From positions 2,542,001 through 2,606,000 of the forward strand of contig NZ_CP058557.1 in NCBI RefSeq assembly GCF_018141165.1: DNA of 64,000 nt. Reading direction: 5' to 3'. Below are positions 16,277-24,394 of the stretch, piece after piece. Positions within the stretch are counted from its first letter, which is position 1, and each line of letters begins with the position of its first letter. The notes beneath the pieces were generated by a model. It saw nothing but the letters and a program-made list of their open reading frames with translations. It was not told where the DNA came from and made no database searches. Source of the stretch: Alkaliphilus sp. B6464 (GTDB lineage: Bacteria; Bacillota; Clostridia; Peptostreptococcales; Natronincolaceae). The position numbers and the translations under genes were made by a program.

Positions 16277-16657
16277 TTAGTGTTTTTCGTCAATTCCTAT
16301 TTCATGATTAAGGATTTCTTGGATTCTGATTACAATCTTATCTAAATCGAGGTTAGCTTCTTTTTTTATACTTTTTTTAAGCATTGGTCCAATTTGTTGA
16401 ATATCATCTAGTATATCTTGCAAAAGTTCTAATGCAGCTGTTGCTTCTATAATTTCTTTAGGAGTTTCAACTATGTTAGCTAAAATTGATGTTTCTGTAC
16501 GAGAAGCAATCAAAGGACTATCGATTTCTTCAATATAAACATAAGTTCTTTTCCCAGGACCTCGATCATTCTCAATAGGTTCAAGCGCAATAATCTTATC
16601 GGACCTAATAAACTTACCATACCCTAAGGGGACGATAATATTTTTCCTTACTTCCAT
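16277..16657 (-). CDS. RemA-like (DUF370) regulator with an added helical C-terminus
   Basis: Residues 8-65, 'VPLGYGKFIRSDKIIALEPI...RTYVYIEEIDSPLIASRTETSILANI', follow the DUF370/RemA pattern (IGFGN-VxAxRIIAI...TxxxxxDSGHxxLSAxQPETI). RemA is a DNA-binding activator of matrix genes in Bacillus. This protein is longer (126 residues) and its last 60 are helical and acidic/basic, absent from ordinary RemA. It may be a diverged paralogue with an extra oligomerisation segment. AAAGGATGA precedes the ATG. It is convergent with the chimeric frame. Confidence 0.6.
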   Translation of the reverse strand: MEVRKNIIVPLGYGKFIRSDKIIALEPIENDRGPGKRTYVYIEEIDSPLIASRTETSILANIVETPKEIIEATAALELLQDILDDIQQIGPMLKKSIKKEANLDLDKIVIRIQEILNHEIGIDEKH

Positions 16658-16926
16658 TAAACGTCATCCTTTCTATCTAAAGACATAAATATATTTTGTA
16701 CGTTATAACTGCTAATATACTAAGATGATGAATATGAATACTTGAAAGTTAATAAATGGATATATGGTAATATTGAGAATATAACTTTTTTATTTTTAAA
16801 GTAAAAATATAGAACAGTTTATATGTAATTTCATAGTATATATTACAACTACTAATAGTTTTGGAACGGAAAGAAAAAAAGTGTGTACTTTGCAGTACTT
16901 AAAATTAAAAAAGGTAGGTGTAATAT

Positions 16927-17229
16927 ATGAGCGAAATTATTGAAAATTGTGGAGAGTGTGGTGAAAGTTTAGTCCAAAATATTGAAAAAAGTGGAGTTTG
17001 CGATGAAAATTTAGTAGGAAATATTGAAAATAATAGGGGTTGCGATGGAGGTATTGGCGGTATTGGCGGTATTTTTGGAAAGAATAGAAATAGTTTGCTT
17101 TTCTTTTTCTTGCTATTAGTTATCATTTTCTGCAACTGTGGTATTTTTAGAGAATCAGGAGAAAGTATGCTGTTCTTCTTCTTATTACTTGTTGTACTAT
17201 TTTGCAGACGTGGACTTTTCGGATGTTAA
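16927..17229 (+). CDS. Small Cys/Gly-rich protein with two near-identical hydrophobic helices
   Basis: 100 residues. The soluble part has two related units ('NCGECGESLVQNIEKSGVCDENLVGNIE') and a 'GGIGGIGGIFG' hinge. Two hydrophobic segments follow, 'SLLFFFLLLVIIFCNCGIF' and 'SMLFFFLLLVVLFCRRGLF', clearly repeats of each other, giving a helical hairpin in the membrane. I recall similar short glycine-rich, hydrophobic proteins in spore-formers, but no role is known. AAGGTAGGTG lies before the ATG and a terminator follows. Confidence 0.6.
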   Translation: MSEIIENCGECGESLVQNIEKSGVCDENLVGNIENNRGCDGGIGGIGGIFGKNRNSLLFFFLLLVIIFCNCGIFRESGESMLFFFLLLVVLFCRRGLFGC

Positions 17230-17249
17230 AAAGATATATAAAACAGAGC

Positions 17250-17283
17250 AATGGGGTAGCTTAGGCTATCCTGCTTTTTATTC
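17250..17283 (+). terminator. Terminator after the small membrane protein
   Basis: The stem GGTAGC-TTAG-GCTATC, extended by GCA/TGC, is followed by TTTTTA. Confidence 0.7.
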
Positions 17284-17510
17284 TGCACAAATAAAAAAAT
17301 TGGTTGAGACTATATACATTGTGTGCTCTAGAAAAAAATTATATTAATAGTTTGATCTATACAAAGATTCTTAACATAGAGTCGAACTAGAGATATACCT
17401 TTTAAAAAAATTTTATAGTAACACTTTTGCCAGTACGCAATATACTTGTATTGGGAAAGAAGCAAAGCAGTGAGCGACTTTTCTAATATAAAAAAAGGAA
17501 GGCGAAAATA

Positions 17511-17870
17511 ATGGATTATAATCAAGAAATTAATACACAAAGGTGCAACAATCCTTGCAATGATCCAATTAGTGTAGGTGCAACATGTGTAGCTCAGATA
17601 GACGGAAGGTTCTTCTTGCTTATAGAAATTGAAATAGAAGTTATGGGTATCGAGAGGCAAGAAGTGATTATAATAGAGATAACAGCAGCTCAAGCAGCGG
17701 CGTTAATAGCGGCAGGAGTTATGCGTTGTCAAATAGTTACCACAATTCCTCCAAGAGGAAACCTTATTTGTGCATTTGTAGTAGGTCAAAATGTATTCTT
17801 AGTATTTAATGTTGAAAATGCAACTGATCGTCTAGTTCTAGTCAGAGTACCTTTATGCACAATTATTTAA
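17511..17870 (+). CDS. Hypothetical beta-rich protein with conserved cysteines
   Basis: 119 residues with no signal peptide. The N-terminus has three Cys (RCNNPCND, ATCVAQ). The middle is beta-strand-like and acidic ('FFLLIEIEIEVMGIERQEVIIIEI'), then comes an Ala-rich helix (AAQAAALIAAG), and the C-terminal half is beta-rich ('VVGQNVFLVFNVENATDRLVLVRVPLC'). It looks like a small self-assembling or coat-type protein, but that is only an impression. A good AAAAAAGGAAGG site is present. It is monocistronic with its own terminator. Confidence 0.55.
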   Translation: MDYNQEINTQRCNNPCNDPISVGATCVAQIDGRFFLLIEIEIEVMGIERQEVIIIEITAAQAAALIAAGVMRCQIVTTIPPRGNLICAFVVGQNVFLVFNVENATDRLVLVRVPLCTII

Positions 17871-17918
17871 TCAAAACTTATTAGATAATTATATGATTTG
17901 TAGAGTTTTAGAGTATTA

Positions 17919-17947
17919 GGGTAGAGCTTAGGCTGTACCCTCTTTTT
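17919..17947 (+). terminator. Terminator after the beta-rich protein gene
   Basis: GGGTA-GAGCTTAGGC-TGTACCC followed by TCTTTTTAT. Confidence 0.7.
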
Positions 17948-18039
17948 ATATCCATTTAACCTCATTTTACCTTTTACTCTTTACACCGAACATATATTCT
18001 GGTAATATAATATCAAGAACACATGTTTGGAGTGATAAT

Positions 18040-18285
18040 ATGGTAAATCAATCATTAAAATACTCTTTAGTTAATCACAAAGTAATAACCATTATGTATA
18101 TGAAGGGTTTAGAAATAACTCAAAGAAGAATTCAGGTATTAAAGATGGATAATGAAATTATAAAAACGCTAGATATAGATAAAGGGCAACTTAGAACCTT
18201 TAAGATAGAGAACATACTATCAGCAATGGATACAAAGTTGATTGATAGTAATGAAGAAATAAGGGGTAATTATCATGCTAACTAA
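18040..18285 (+). CDS. Small conserved clostridial protein upstream of a LexA-like remnant
   Basis: 81 residues with no cysteine or membrane segment. The core 'KVITIMYMKGLEITQRRIQVLKMDNEIIKTLDIDKGQLRTFKIENILSAM' resembles a short WYL-like beta barrel that ends in 'RTFKIDNILSA'. Such small proteins often sit next to lexA in Clostridia, and here a LexA-like N-terminus starts inside its last codons (18275). The ATG follows GGAGTGATAAT. Probably a regulatory accessory protein; function unknown. Confidence 0.55.
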   Translation: MVNQSLKYSLVNHKVITIMYMKGLEITQRRIQVLKMDNEIIKTLDIDKGQLRTFKIENILSAMDTKLIDSNEEIRGNYHAN

Positions 18286-18388
18286 AATAGATAAAGAAAT
18301 TCTAAAGGCAATAAATTCTTATGTGAATGCCAATGGCATAAGCCCTACGGTAAGGAATATCTGTGACCTGGTTGAATTGAAATCTTGA
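18275..18388 (+). pseudogene. LexA-type N-terminal winged-helix remnant
   Basis: The frame reads MLTKIDKEILKAINSYVNAN followed by GISPTVRNICDLVELKS and TGA. This is the first DNA-binding helix and turn of LexA ('SPTVREICDAVGLKS'). It stops exactly where LexA would continue 'STSTVHSHL'. The rest of LexA, including the autocleavage domain, is absent. Its overlap with the preceding gene suggests former coupling. Confidence 0.7.
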
Positions 18389-18528
18389 CGCTGTTTGGAA
18401 AGTGGGAAGTGATTTCTCTCGACTCTACTGACTGAGAGTCCGACTCAAAATTAAATTCTTTTTATTCAGGCTCTTGCGACGAGTCATGCGCCGGATGGCT
18501 GTATTGAGTTATTAAACTAATTAGTTGA

Positions 18529-18821
18529 CAACATATAGGTGATAACGAAATATCATTAATTGATATATTAGTAACTGATCCAGATGAAGTAGTAGATGAA
18601 CTAGAATTGAAAATGCAAATTAAAAAGCTATATTCTAAGATGGCCAGTGTATTGAAGTCAAGAGAGAGGATAGTGATAGAACTCAGATATGGAATATGCA
18701 ATGGTGGATCTAAAATACAACGTGAAATTGCTAAGATGTTAGGTATTTCAAGATCCTATGTTTCTAGAATTGAAAAAGAGCAATAAAAAAATTAAATAAA
18801 GCATTGAATGGAAATAATTAA
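18529..18821 (+). pseudogene. Sigma-K-type sigma factor, C-terminal remnant with a frameshift
   Basis: After a stop at 18526 the frame gives 'GDNEISLIDILVTDPDEVVD', then the region 4 sequence 'LYSKMASVLKSRERIVIELRYG' and 'QREIAKMLGISRSYVSRIEK'. This is the 3' half of a SigK/SpoIIIC-like sporulation sigma factor. In GAAAAAGAGC one A is missing compared with the expected run. Restoring it gives RIEKRAIKKLNKALNGNN, the usual ending, at 18821. The N-terminal half (regions 2-3) is not in the window. It may be a decayed paralogue or half of a skin-type split gene. Confidence 0.7.
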
Positions 18822-18850
18822 AGGTCAGAATAAAGGCCTTTAATTATTTT
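18815..18850 (+). terminator. Terminator after the sigma factor remnant
   Basis: AATTAAAGG pairs with CCTTTAATT, followed by ATTTTATT. It suggests that the remnant was once the last gene of its unit. Confidence 0.65.
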
Positions 18851-19089
18851 ATTATTATCATAATTAATGTTATCATAAATGATAAAGCTAACAACTATTA
18901 TATAAAATATAAAAGAATTCTTACGACAAAAGACGAACCTATACATATGGTAAGAAATAGGATATATTCTATTCGAAAGAAATAAAAATTATTAATATAT
19001 AACAATTTAAAAAATCAAATAGGGGGTATATATTGTATTAATATTTATATATAATAGACAACTCGAAAAGGAGGGAGAGGGATAGCAGC

Positions 19090-19182
19090 ATGAGTATTAA
19101 AGAAAGAACTATGTGGGTTGGAATGCTAATTATAATTGGTGAAAAAATTACTTGGAAGGTCATAGATTCTTATTTGTATTAA
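19090..19182 (+). CDS. Possible 30-residue membrane peptide
   Basis: ATG at 19090 behind a purine-rich AGGAGGGAGAGGG tract gives MSIKERTMWVGMLIIIGEKI then TWKVIDSYLY. It has one short hydrophobic segment. The ribosome binding site is the main support. No family is known to me. The gap 18851-19089 holds nothing else. Confidence 0.35.
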   Translation: MSIKERTMWVGMLIIIGEKITWKVIDSYLY

Positions 19183-19368
19183 GCAATAATCTATTTAATA
19201 GAATAATCCGATAATATATACATAGGATATGGTATAAATAATAGGTGAAACTATATTTTAAAATTAATGGGAGTTTATTACTATTTTATTCTGCCTGTTA
19301 TAATGATATCTTAATTATTATAGGGATATATTAGAAGTTTATAAATTTTTAAAGGAAGTGAAAATAAG

Positions 19369-19800
19369 ATGGGAAAATTAAGTAGAAGATTGAAGACATG
19401 TAAACGATGCAAGACACCTATTCATGAAAATTCACTTCGGGAGTATTGTTCTAGATGTTATGGAGTTGTAGAAGAGGTTTTCGATAAAATTAGAGAATAT
19501 TTAAGAGAATATCCGGGAGCTACTGCCTATGAAATGGAACAAAGATTGGGAATTCCTATCCATGTAATTAACAACTTTATTAAGGATGGGAGACTAGTTG
19601 AAATTCCTAATGAGCATTTAAATATTCAATGTTTGCGATGTAACTGCCTATTATTATCTGCATATCATAAGTATTGTCCTATTTGTGAAACAGAAATGAA
19701 GAATGGTATTCAAAAAGCTAAGGAAGAATTATCGGGTACACTTGCCAGTTCAAAAGAAACAGGAAAAATGCACTTGAATTATTATTTAAGAAAAAAATAG
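19369..19800 (+). CDS. YvyF-like protein: zinc ribbon, HTH, zinc ribbon
   Basis: 143 residues in three parts. They are an N-terminal CxxC pair ('CKRC...CSRC'), a winged-helix-like middle ('GATAYEMEQRLGIPIHVINNFIKDGRL'), and a second zinc ribbon ('CLRCNCLLLS...CPIC'). This is the layout of the flagellar-operon protein family TIGR03826/YvyF, whose role is unclear but may involve regulation of surface structures. AAAGGAAGTG lies before the ATG. It precedes yqeG, aroE and the pilus genes but has its own hairpin, so it is probably a separate unit. Confidence 0.7.
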   Translation: MGKLSRRLKTCKRCKTPIHENSLREYCSRCYGVVEEVFDKIREYLREYPGATAYEMEQRLGIPIHVINNFIKDGRLVEIPNEHLNIQCLRCNCLLLSAYHKYCPICETEMKNGIQKAKEELSGTLASSKETGKMHLNYYLRKK

Positions 19801-19806
19801 AAGTAT

Positions 19807-19864
19807 AAATTAAACTACAATTTAGATAGAGTAGAGATTATATCTAAGTTGTAGTTTAATTTAT
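19807..19864 (+). terminator. Long perfect hairpin after the yvyF-like gene
   Basis: AAATTAAACTACAATTTAGA pairs with the inverted copy ending at 19862, with one mismatch. The following T-run is broken (TTATTAATC), so termination may be partial. Confidence 0.5.
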
Positions 19865-19997
19865 TAATCAATTTTAGTTCTCATAACATATTAATTTATA
19901 TATATAGGATATAATACTTAATATAATAAATGCTTTGGTTTAGTGGGAATATATGCTAAACTAATATCTGAATATGTTAATGAGGTGATATACGGAC

Positions 19998-20507
19998 ATG
20001 GTAAATTTATTGACTCCTGATTTATATGTAGAATCGGTTTTAAAGTTAAATTTAGAAAAACTTAAGCAAAAAAATATTAAAGGGCTAATAATAGATATTG
20101 ATAATACATTAGTATCTTGGGAAATTAAATATGCTAGTGAAAAAACGAAAGAATGGTTATTAAACCTTGAAAAGGAAGGTTTTAAAGTGTGCTTAGTTTC
20201 TAACAACACAGAAGACCGGGTTGTTACTTTCAATGAAGAATTAAAGTTACCTGCAATACATAGGGCATCAAAACCAAGAGTAGGTGCTTTTAAAAGGGCT
20301 ATGGAGGTTATGGGTACAAAAATAGAAAATACTGCTGTAATTGGAGATCAAATTTTCACAGATGTATTAGGTGGAAATCGTATGAGATTATTTACAGTGT
20401 TAGTAGTACCTATAGAAGGTAAAGAATTTTGGTGGACAACCTTTGTAAGAAAGATTGAAAGACATGTATTGAGGGTGGTTTTAAAGGATCATAGGGGGGA
20501 TAAATAG
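19998..20507 (+). CDS. yqeG: YqeG-family HAD (IIIA) phosphatase
   Basis: 169 residues. HAD motif I is 'GLIIDIDNTLVSW' (nucleophile Asp and DxD), motif II 'CLVSNNTEDRV', the motif III Lys lies in 'ASKPRVGAFKRAM', and motif IV is 'AVIGDQIFTDVLGGNR'. YqeG is a cytoplasmic phosphatase that neighbours aroE in many Firmicutes. The TAG stop is immediately followed by the ATG of aroE, so they are co-transcribed. The ATG at 19998 follows GAGGTGATAT. Confidence 0.85.
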   Translation: MVNLLTPDLYVESVLKLNLEKLKQKNIKGLIIDIDNTLVSWEIKYASEKTKEWLLNLEKEGFKVCLVSNNTEDRVVTFNEELKLPAIHRASKPRVGAFKRAMEVMGTKIENTAVIGDQIFTDVLGGNRMRLFTVLVVPIEGKEFWWTTFVRKIERHVLRVVLKDHRGDK

Positions 20508-21362
20508 ATGATTACAATCAGCGGTAAAACAAAAACTGTTGCTCTTATTGGAGATCCTGTAGAGCACAGTTTTTCTCCATTTATACACAACTATGGATTT
20601 CAAACTCATAAATTAAATATGATATATGTTAATCATATAGTAAAAAAGCATTATTTAAAAGAGGCAATTGAGGGTATTAGAGCCTTAGAATATGTAGGTG
20701 TAAATGTAACATACCCTCATAAAATAGAAGTAATAAATTATTTAGATGAGGTATCTAAAGAAGCAAGGCTTATTGGAGCTGTAAATACAATAAAAAATGA
20801 AAATGGAAAATTGATTGGTTACAATACTGATGGGTCAGGATTTATTTATGGACTGGCTCAAGATGGAATAGAAATAAAAAATAAGACTATTTGTCTATTT
20901 GGTGCTGGTGGGTCGGCAAAAAGTATAGCTATTTCTCTTTGTTTAAAAGCCGATTGCGAGGTTATTATTTGTAATAGAAATATTGAGAAGGCAGAAGAGA
21001 TTCTTTATATAGTTAACAATAATAATAAAAATTTTTTAGGAAAAGTAACACAAGTTGTTACTCCTAATGATCTTAAATTAGAAAATGTAGATATATTGGT
21101 AAATTGTACACCTGTAGGAATGGGTAAGTTAAAAGGATTGGTTCCATTTGAAGATAAATTAAAACTTCATAAAAATATGATAGTATATGATTTAATATAT
21201 AATCCATATGAAACCCCACTTTTGAAAGTGGCCAGAAGCCAAGGCTTAACTACTTATAATGGATTAAATATGCTGGTCGGCCAAGCAATTCTAGCTTTTG
21301 AAATATGGACAGGAAAAATATTGAATTTTGATGAAATAAAAAGAATCATTCAAAAACTTTAA
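20508..21362 (+). CDS. aroE: Shikimate dehydrogenase
   Basis: 284 residues. Substrate and catalytic residues are visible: 'GDPVEHSFSPFIHN', 'VGVNVTYPHK' (catalytic Lys), 'NTDGSGF' (catalytic Asp). The NADP-binding 'LFGAGGSAKSIAISL' and 'ICNRN', then 'DLIYNPYETPLLKVA', follow. It reduces 3-dehydroshikimate to shikimate in the aromatic pathway. aroK, the next enzyme acting on its product, lies 15 kb away after the pilus genes. The pathway thus brackets the pilus cluster, a recurring arrangement in Clostridia. Confidence 0.93.
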   Translation: MITISGKTKTVALIGDPVEHSFSPFIHNYGFQTHKLNMIYVNHIVKKHYLKEAIEGIRALEYVGVNVTYPHKIEVINYLDEVSKEARLIGAVNTIKNENGKLIGYNTDGSGFIYGLAQDGIEIKNKTICLFGAGGSAKSIAISLCLKADCEVIICNRNIEKAEEILYIVNNNNKNFLGKVTQVVTPNDLKLENVDILVNCTPVGMGKLKGLVPFEDKLKLHKNMIVYDLIYNPYETPLLKVARSQGLTTYNGLNMLVGQAILAFEIWTGKILNFDEIKRIIQKL

Positions 21363-21389
21363 ATATAATATAATTCAAATATAATTATA

Positions 21390-21418
21390 TTGCAGGAATT
21401 TTTAAAATTAGATAGAAT
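21390..21418 (+). promoter_or_regulatory. Sigma-A-type promoter for the pilus operon
   Basis: TTGCAG (21390) and TAGAAT (21413) are separated by 17 bases. This would start RNA near 21425, leaving a leader of about 180 nt before pilB. Confidence 0.6.
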
Positions 21419-21424
21419 AAATAT

Positions 21425-21577
21425 AATTAGTGCAAAAGCCCTATTGCAATTATGAAATAACACAATCAAATAACATGAACAGAAGAAATACAGATATAGA
21501 TGGACGCTTATGCTGTATGGATGTAGTGGCGTAACCGGCTAACTTTATATTTATTTAATATATAGTTAGTTTTTTTA
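21425..21577 (+). ncRNA. Structured leader with terminator, riboswitch-like (possible c-di-GMP type)
   Basis: Between a promoter and pilB lies RNA with several pairings: TGCAA/TTGCA at 21430-21446, ATACAG/CTGTAT at 21488-21518, and ACGC/GCGT around 21504-21533. A terminator follows whose 5' arm (CTAACT) could instead pair with TTAGT near the RNA start. This is the usual logic of an attenuating riboswitch. The segment GTAGTGGCGTAACCGG resembles conserved parts of cyclic-di-GMP aptamers, and c-di-GMP-II riboswitches control pilus genes in C. difficile. I could not demonstrate the complete fold of either class, so the ligand is open. Confidence 0.4.
21539..21577 (+). terminator. Terminator in the pilus leader
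   Basis: CTAACTTTATAT pairs with ATATATAGTTAG and is followed by eight Ts. It lies 30 bases before the pilB start. It could end aroE transcripts and also act as the expression switch of the leader. Confidence 0.75.
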
Positions 21578-21606
21578 TACAATATTTTTCAAATGAGGGG
21601 TTCTAT

Positions 21607-23286
21607 ATGAGTGGGAAAACTAAACGTTTAGGGGATTTATTAATAGAAGCCGGACTAATTGAGCAGGAGCAGCTTGAAAAAGCATTAGAGCTCCAGAAGG
21701 TTACTTTTAAAAAACTTGGTGAGCTCCTAATTGATGAAGGTTTTGTTAAAGAAAGTCAAATTATTGAGGTGCTAGAATTTCAATTAGGGATTCCTCACTT
21801 AGATTTGGAGAAGTATTTTATTAATCCAGAGATGCCTAGACTAATTAGCGAAAAATTAGCAAGACGACATATGTTAATTCCTGTAAAAAAAGAGCGAGGT
21901 AATTTAATAGTAGCTATGTCAGACCCTTTAAATATTTTTGCTGTAGACGATATTAAAATAGCTACTGGATTAGAAGTTATACCTGCCATCTCAACAAGAC
22001 AAAACATTGAAAATGCTATTAATAGATATTATGGTAGCGAAAGTGCAGAAAATGCGATAGAGGAGTTTAAAAGAGAATATAAAATGCCAGATTTAGATGA
22101 TCTAGAAGCACAGGACACCCTAGATATTAGCAATGCACCAATGGTTAGGCTGGTTAACTCCTTTATTAAGCAAGCTGTTAGACTAAATGCTAGTGATATC
22201 CACTTAGAACCTTATGAGAAAACATTAAGACTTCGTTTTAGAATAGATGGAGACTTGCAAGAAATCATGTCTATTGCTAAATCAGCCCATCAGGCAATAA
22301 TATCAAGAATAAAAATACTTGGTAGGATGGATATTGCAGAAAAAAGGATTCCGCAAGATGGTAGAGTTGAAATGGTAATTGATGGTAGAGATATTGATAT
22401 GCGTATTTCGATATTGCCAACAGTGTACGGGGAGAAGGCTGTAATACGTCTATTAGATAGAAGCAGTGTTGTTATTTCTAAGGAGCAACTTGGATTTACA
22501 CAAGATAATTTTAAAATATTTGATGAAATTATTAAAAGTCCACATGGTATTATTTTGGTTACAGGCCCAACTGGTAGTGGGAAAACAACAACTTTATATG
22601 CTGCTTTAAAAGAATTAAATAATGTGGCTCGTAATATTATTACAATAGAAGATCCGGTTGAGTATAGGTTGGAAGGGGTTAATCAAGTGCAGGTCAGCAA
22701 TAAAGCAGGATTAACCTTTGCTAGTGGACTTAAGGCAATTTTAAGACAAGATCCTGATATTGTTATGGTCGGAGAAATTAGAGATGGAGAGACAGCTCAT
22801 ATTGCAGTGAGGGCTGCCATCACAGGTCATCTTGTACTAAGCACAATGCATACTAATGATACAGCCTCAACTGTGACAAGATTTACTGACATGGGTATTG
22901 AATCATACCTTGTTTCTTCCTCGGTTATTGGGGTCGTAGCGCAAAGATTAATAAAAAAAATATGTCCTTATTGTAGAGAATCTTATCATTCAACATCAGT
23001 GGATAAAAAAATACTAGATATAGAAGAAAATGTATTACTACATAGGGGAAAGGGATGTAATGTTTGTAATTACACAGGCTACAAAGGAAGACAGGCGGTT
23101 CAAGAAATTATGCGTGTCGATGAAGCAATACGAGCATTAATTGATGAAAGATCAAGTATAGATAAGATTAGAAAGAAGGCATTAGAAAATGGGATGACTT
23201 CTTTAAAAGAAAATTGCAAACAGCTTATATTCCAGGGTATAACAACTGTTGAAGAACTTGCTCGTATAGCCTATGGTTTAGAATAG
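21607..23286 (+). CDS. pilB: Type IV pilus assembly ATPase PilB with c-di-GMP-type MshEN domain
   Basis: 559 residues. The first 60 contain two tandem MshEN motifs, 'RLGDLLIEAGLIEQEQLEKALELQ' in two pieces of the known RLGxxL...LxxAL type and 'KLGELLIDEGFVKESQIIEVL', which bind cyclic di-GMP in MshE-like ATPases. The ATPase has Walker A 'GPTGSGKTTT' (about 319), an Asp box, Walker B 'PDIVMVGEIRD', a His box 'GHLVLSTMHTND' and the zinc tetracysteine 'CPYC...CNVC'. It powers pilus extension. Start ATG behind GAGGGG. Confidence 0.95.
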   Translation: MSGKTKRLGDLLIEAGLIEQEQLEKALELQKVTFKKLGELLIDEGFVKESQIIEVLEFQLGIPHLDLEKYFINPEMPRLISEKLARRHMLIPVKKERGNLIVAMSDPLNIFAVDDIKIATGLEVIPAISTRQNIENAINRYYGSESAENAIEEFKREYKMPDLDDLEAQDTLDISNAPMVRLVNSFIKQAVRLNASDIHLEPYEKTLRLRFRIDGDLQEIMSIAKSAHQAIISRIKILGRMDIAEKRIPQDGRVEMVIDGRDIDMRISILPTVYGEKAVIRLLDRSSVVISKEQLGFTQDNFKIFDEIIKSPHGIILVTGPTGSGKTTTLYAALKELNNVARNIITIEDPVEYRLEGVNQVQVSNKAGLTFASGLKAILRQDPDIVMVGEIRDGETAHIAVRAAITGHLVLSTMHTNDTASTVTRFTDMGIESYLVSSSVIGVVAQRLIKKICPYCRESYHSTSVDKKILDIEENVLLHRGKGCNVCNYTGYKGRQAVQEIMRVDEAIRALIDERSSIDKIRKKALENGMTSLKENCKQLIFQGITTVEELARIAYGLE

Positions 23287-23296
23287 GAGAAATACT

Positions 23297-24352
23297 ATGG
23301 ATATTATTAACCTACTAAAAATAGCAATTGATTTAAAGGCTTCAGACTTACACATTACTGTAGCTGTACCTCCGATAGTTAGAGTGAATGGGAAACTACA
23401 AAAGATAGATAATCAACCAATAACTCCTGAAATATCTGCTAAATTAATAAAGGATGTACTGACACAAGAGGAACTGAATAAATTAGATGCTAAGGGAGAG
23501 CTGGATCTATCCTTCGCCTATTCTGGGTTAGGTAGATTTAGAGTAAATGCTTTTAAACAAAGAGGGAGTTACAGTATGGCATTGAGGGTAGTGGCTCTTA
23601 ATATACCAACCATAGAAGAGTTAGGCTTACCTATAATAACTAAGGAGTTAGCAAGAAAGCAGAGGGGACTAATATTAGTTACAGGACCAACGGGTAGTGG
23701 AAAATCTACCACTTTAGCCGCTATGGTTGATCTTATCAATGATGAAAGAAACTGCCATATACTAACATTAGAAGATCCAATAGAATACTTACATAAACAT
23801 AAAAAAAGTATAGTTAATCAGAGGGAAATTGGAAATGATTCAATTAGTTTTGCTAATGCCCTGCGTTCAGCCTTAAGACAGGATCCGGACGTAATTTTAG
23901 TTGGGGAGATGCGGGACTTAGAAACAATCAGTACAGCTATTACGGCAGCTGAAACAGGACATCTAGTTTTGTCTACACTTCACACTTTAGGAGCTGCAAA
24001 AACTGTTGATAGAATTATAGATGTATTTCCACCTCATCAGCAACAACAGATTAAGATTCAGTTATCTTCTGTTTTAGAAGGGGTAATATCACAACAATTA
24101 ATTCCTAGAGCAGATGGAACAGGACGTATAGGAGCTTACGAAGTGATGGCAACTACACCAGCTATAAGGAATTTAATTCGTGAGGGTAAGAGTCATCAAA
24201 TCCAGACCTCAATACAAACTGGGGTTAAATTTGGTATGCGAGCTATGGATCAATCTATTACAGAGTTATATAAAAAAGGGTTAGTATCAAAAGAATGGGC
24301 ATTTGCTAGTGCAGTAGATCAAGATTTTATTACAAGATCCATAGGACTTTAA
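23297..24352 (+). CDS. pilT: Pilus retraction ATPase PilT
   Basis: 351 residues. The N-terminal PAS-like domain starts 'LKIAIDLKASDLHITVAVPPIVRVNG', typical of PilT. Walker A is 'GPTGSGKSTT', Walker B 'DPDVILVGEMRDLETI', the His box 'GHLVLSTLHT', and the diagnostic 'AIRNLIREGKSHQI' is present. It depolymerises pili and so allows twitching movement and DNA uptake. It lies 10 bases after pilB, in one operon. All key residues are present. Confidence 0.95.
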   Translation: MDIINLLKIAIDLKASDLHITVAVPPIVRVNGKLQKIDNQPITPEISAKLIKDVLTQEELNKLDAKGELDLSFAYSGLGRFRVNAFKQRGSYSMALRVVALNIPTIEELGLPIITKELARKQRGLILVTGPTGSGKSTTLAAMVDLINDERNCHILTLEDPIEYLHKHKKSIVNQREIGNDSISFANALRSALRQDPDVILVGEMRDLETISTAITAAETGHLVLSTLHTLGAAKTVDRIIDVFPPHQQQQIKIQLSSVLEGVISQQLIPRADGTGRIGAYEVMATTPAIRNLIREGKSHQIQTSIQTGVKFGMRAMDQSITELYKKGLVSKEWAFASAVDQDFITRSIGL

Positions 24353-24394
24353 GTGTACTATCAATATATAACTTTAATTTAAGGGAGTGGCAAT

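Noticed and set aside
17138-17347. A 69-codon plus-strand frame
   Set aside because: It overlaps the small membrane protein gene in another frame and runs through that gene's terminator.
18529-18821. Functional skin-split sigK
   Set aside because: No recombinase or 5' half is in view and the fragment has a frameshift, so a decayed paralogue is at least as likely. Kept as a hypothesis.
21425-21577. Confident call of a c-di-GMP-II riboswitch
   Set aside because: GTAGTG and AACCG motifs fit, but the P1 helix is weak and no partner for the pseudoknot was found. Kept only as a candidate leader.
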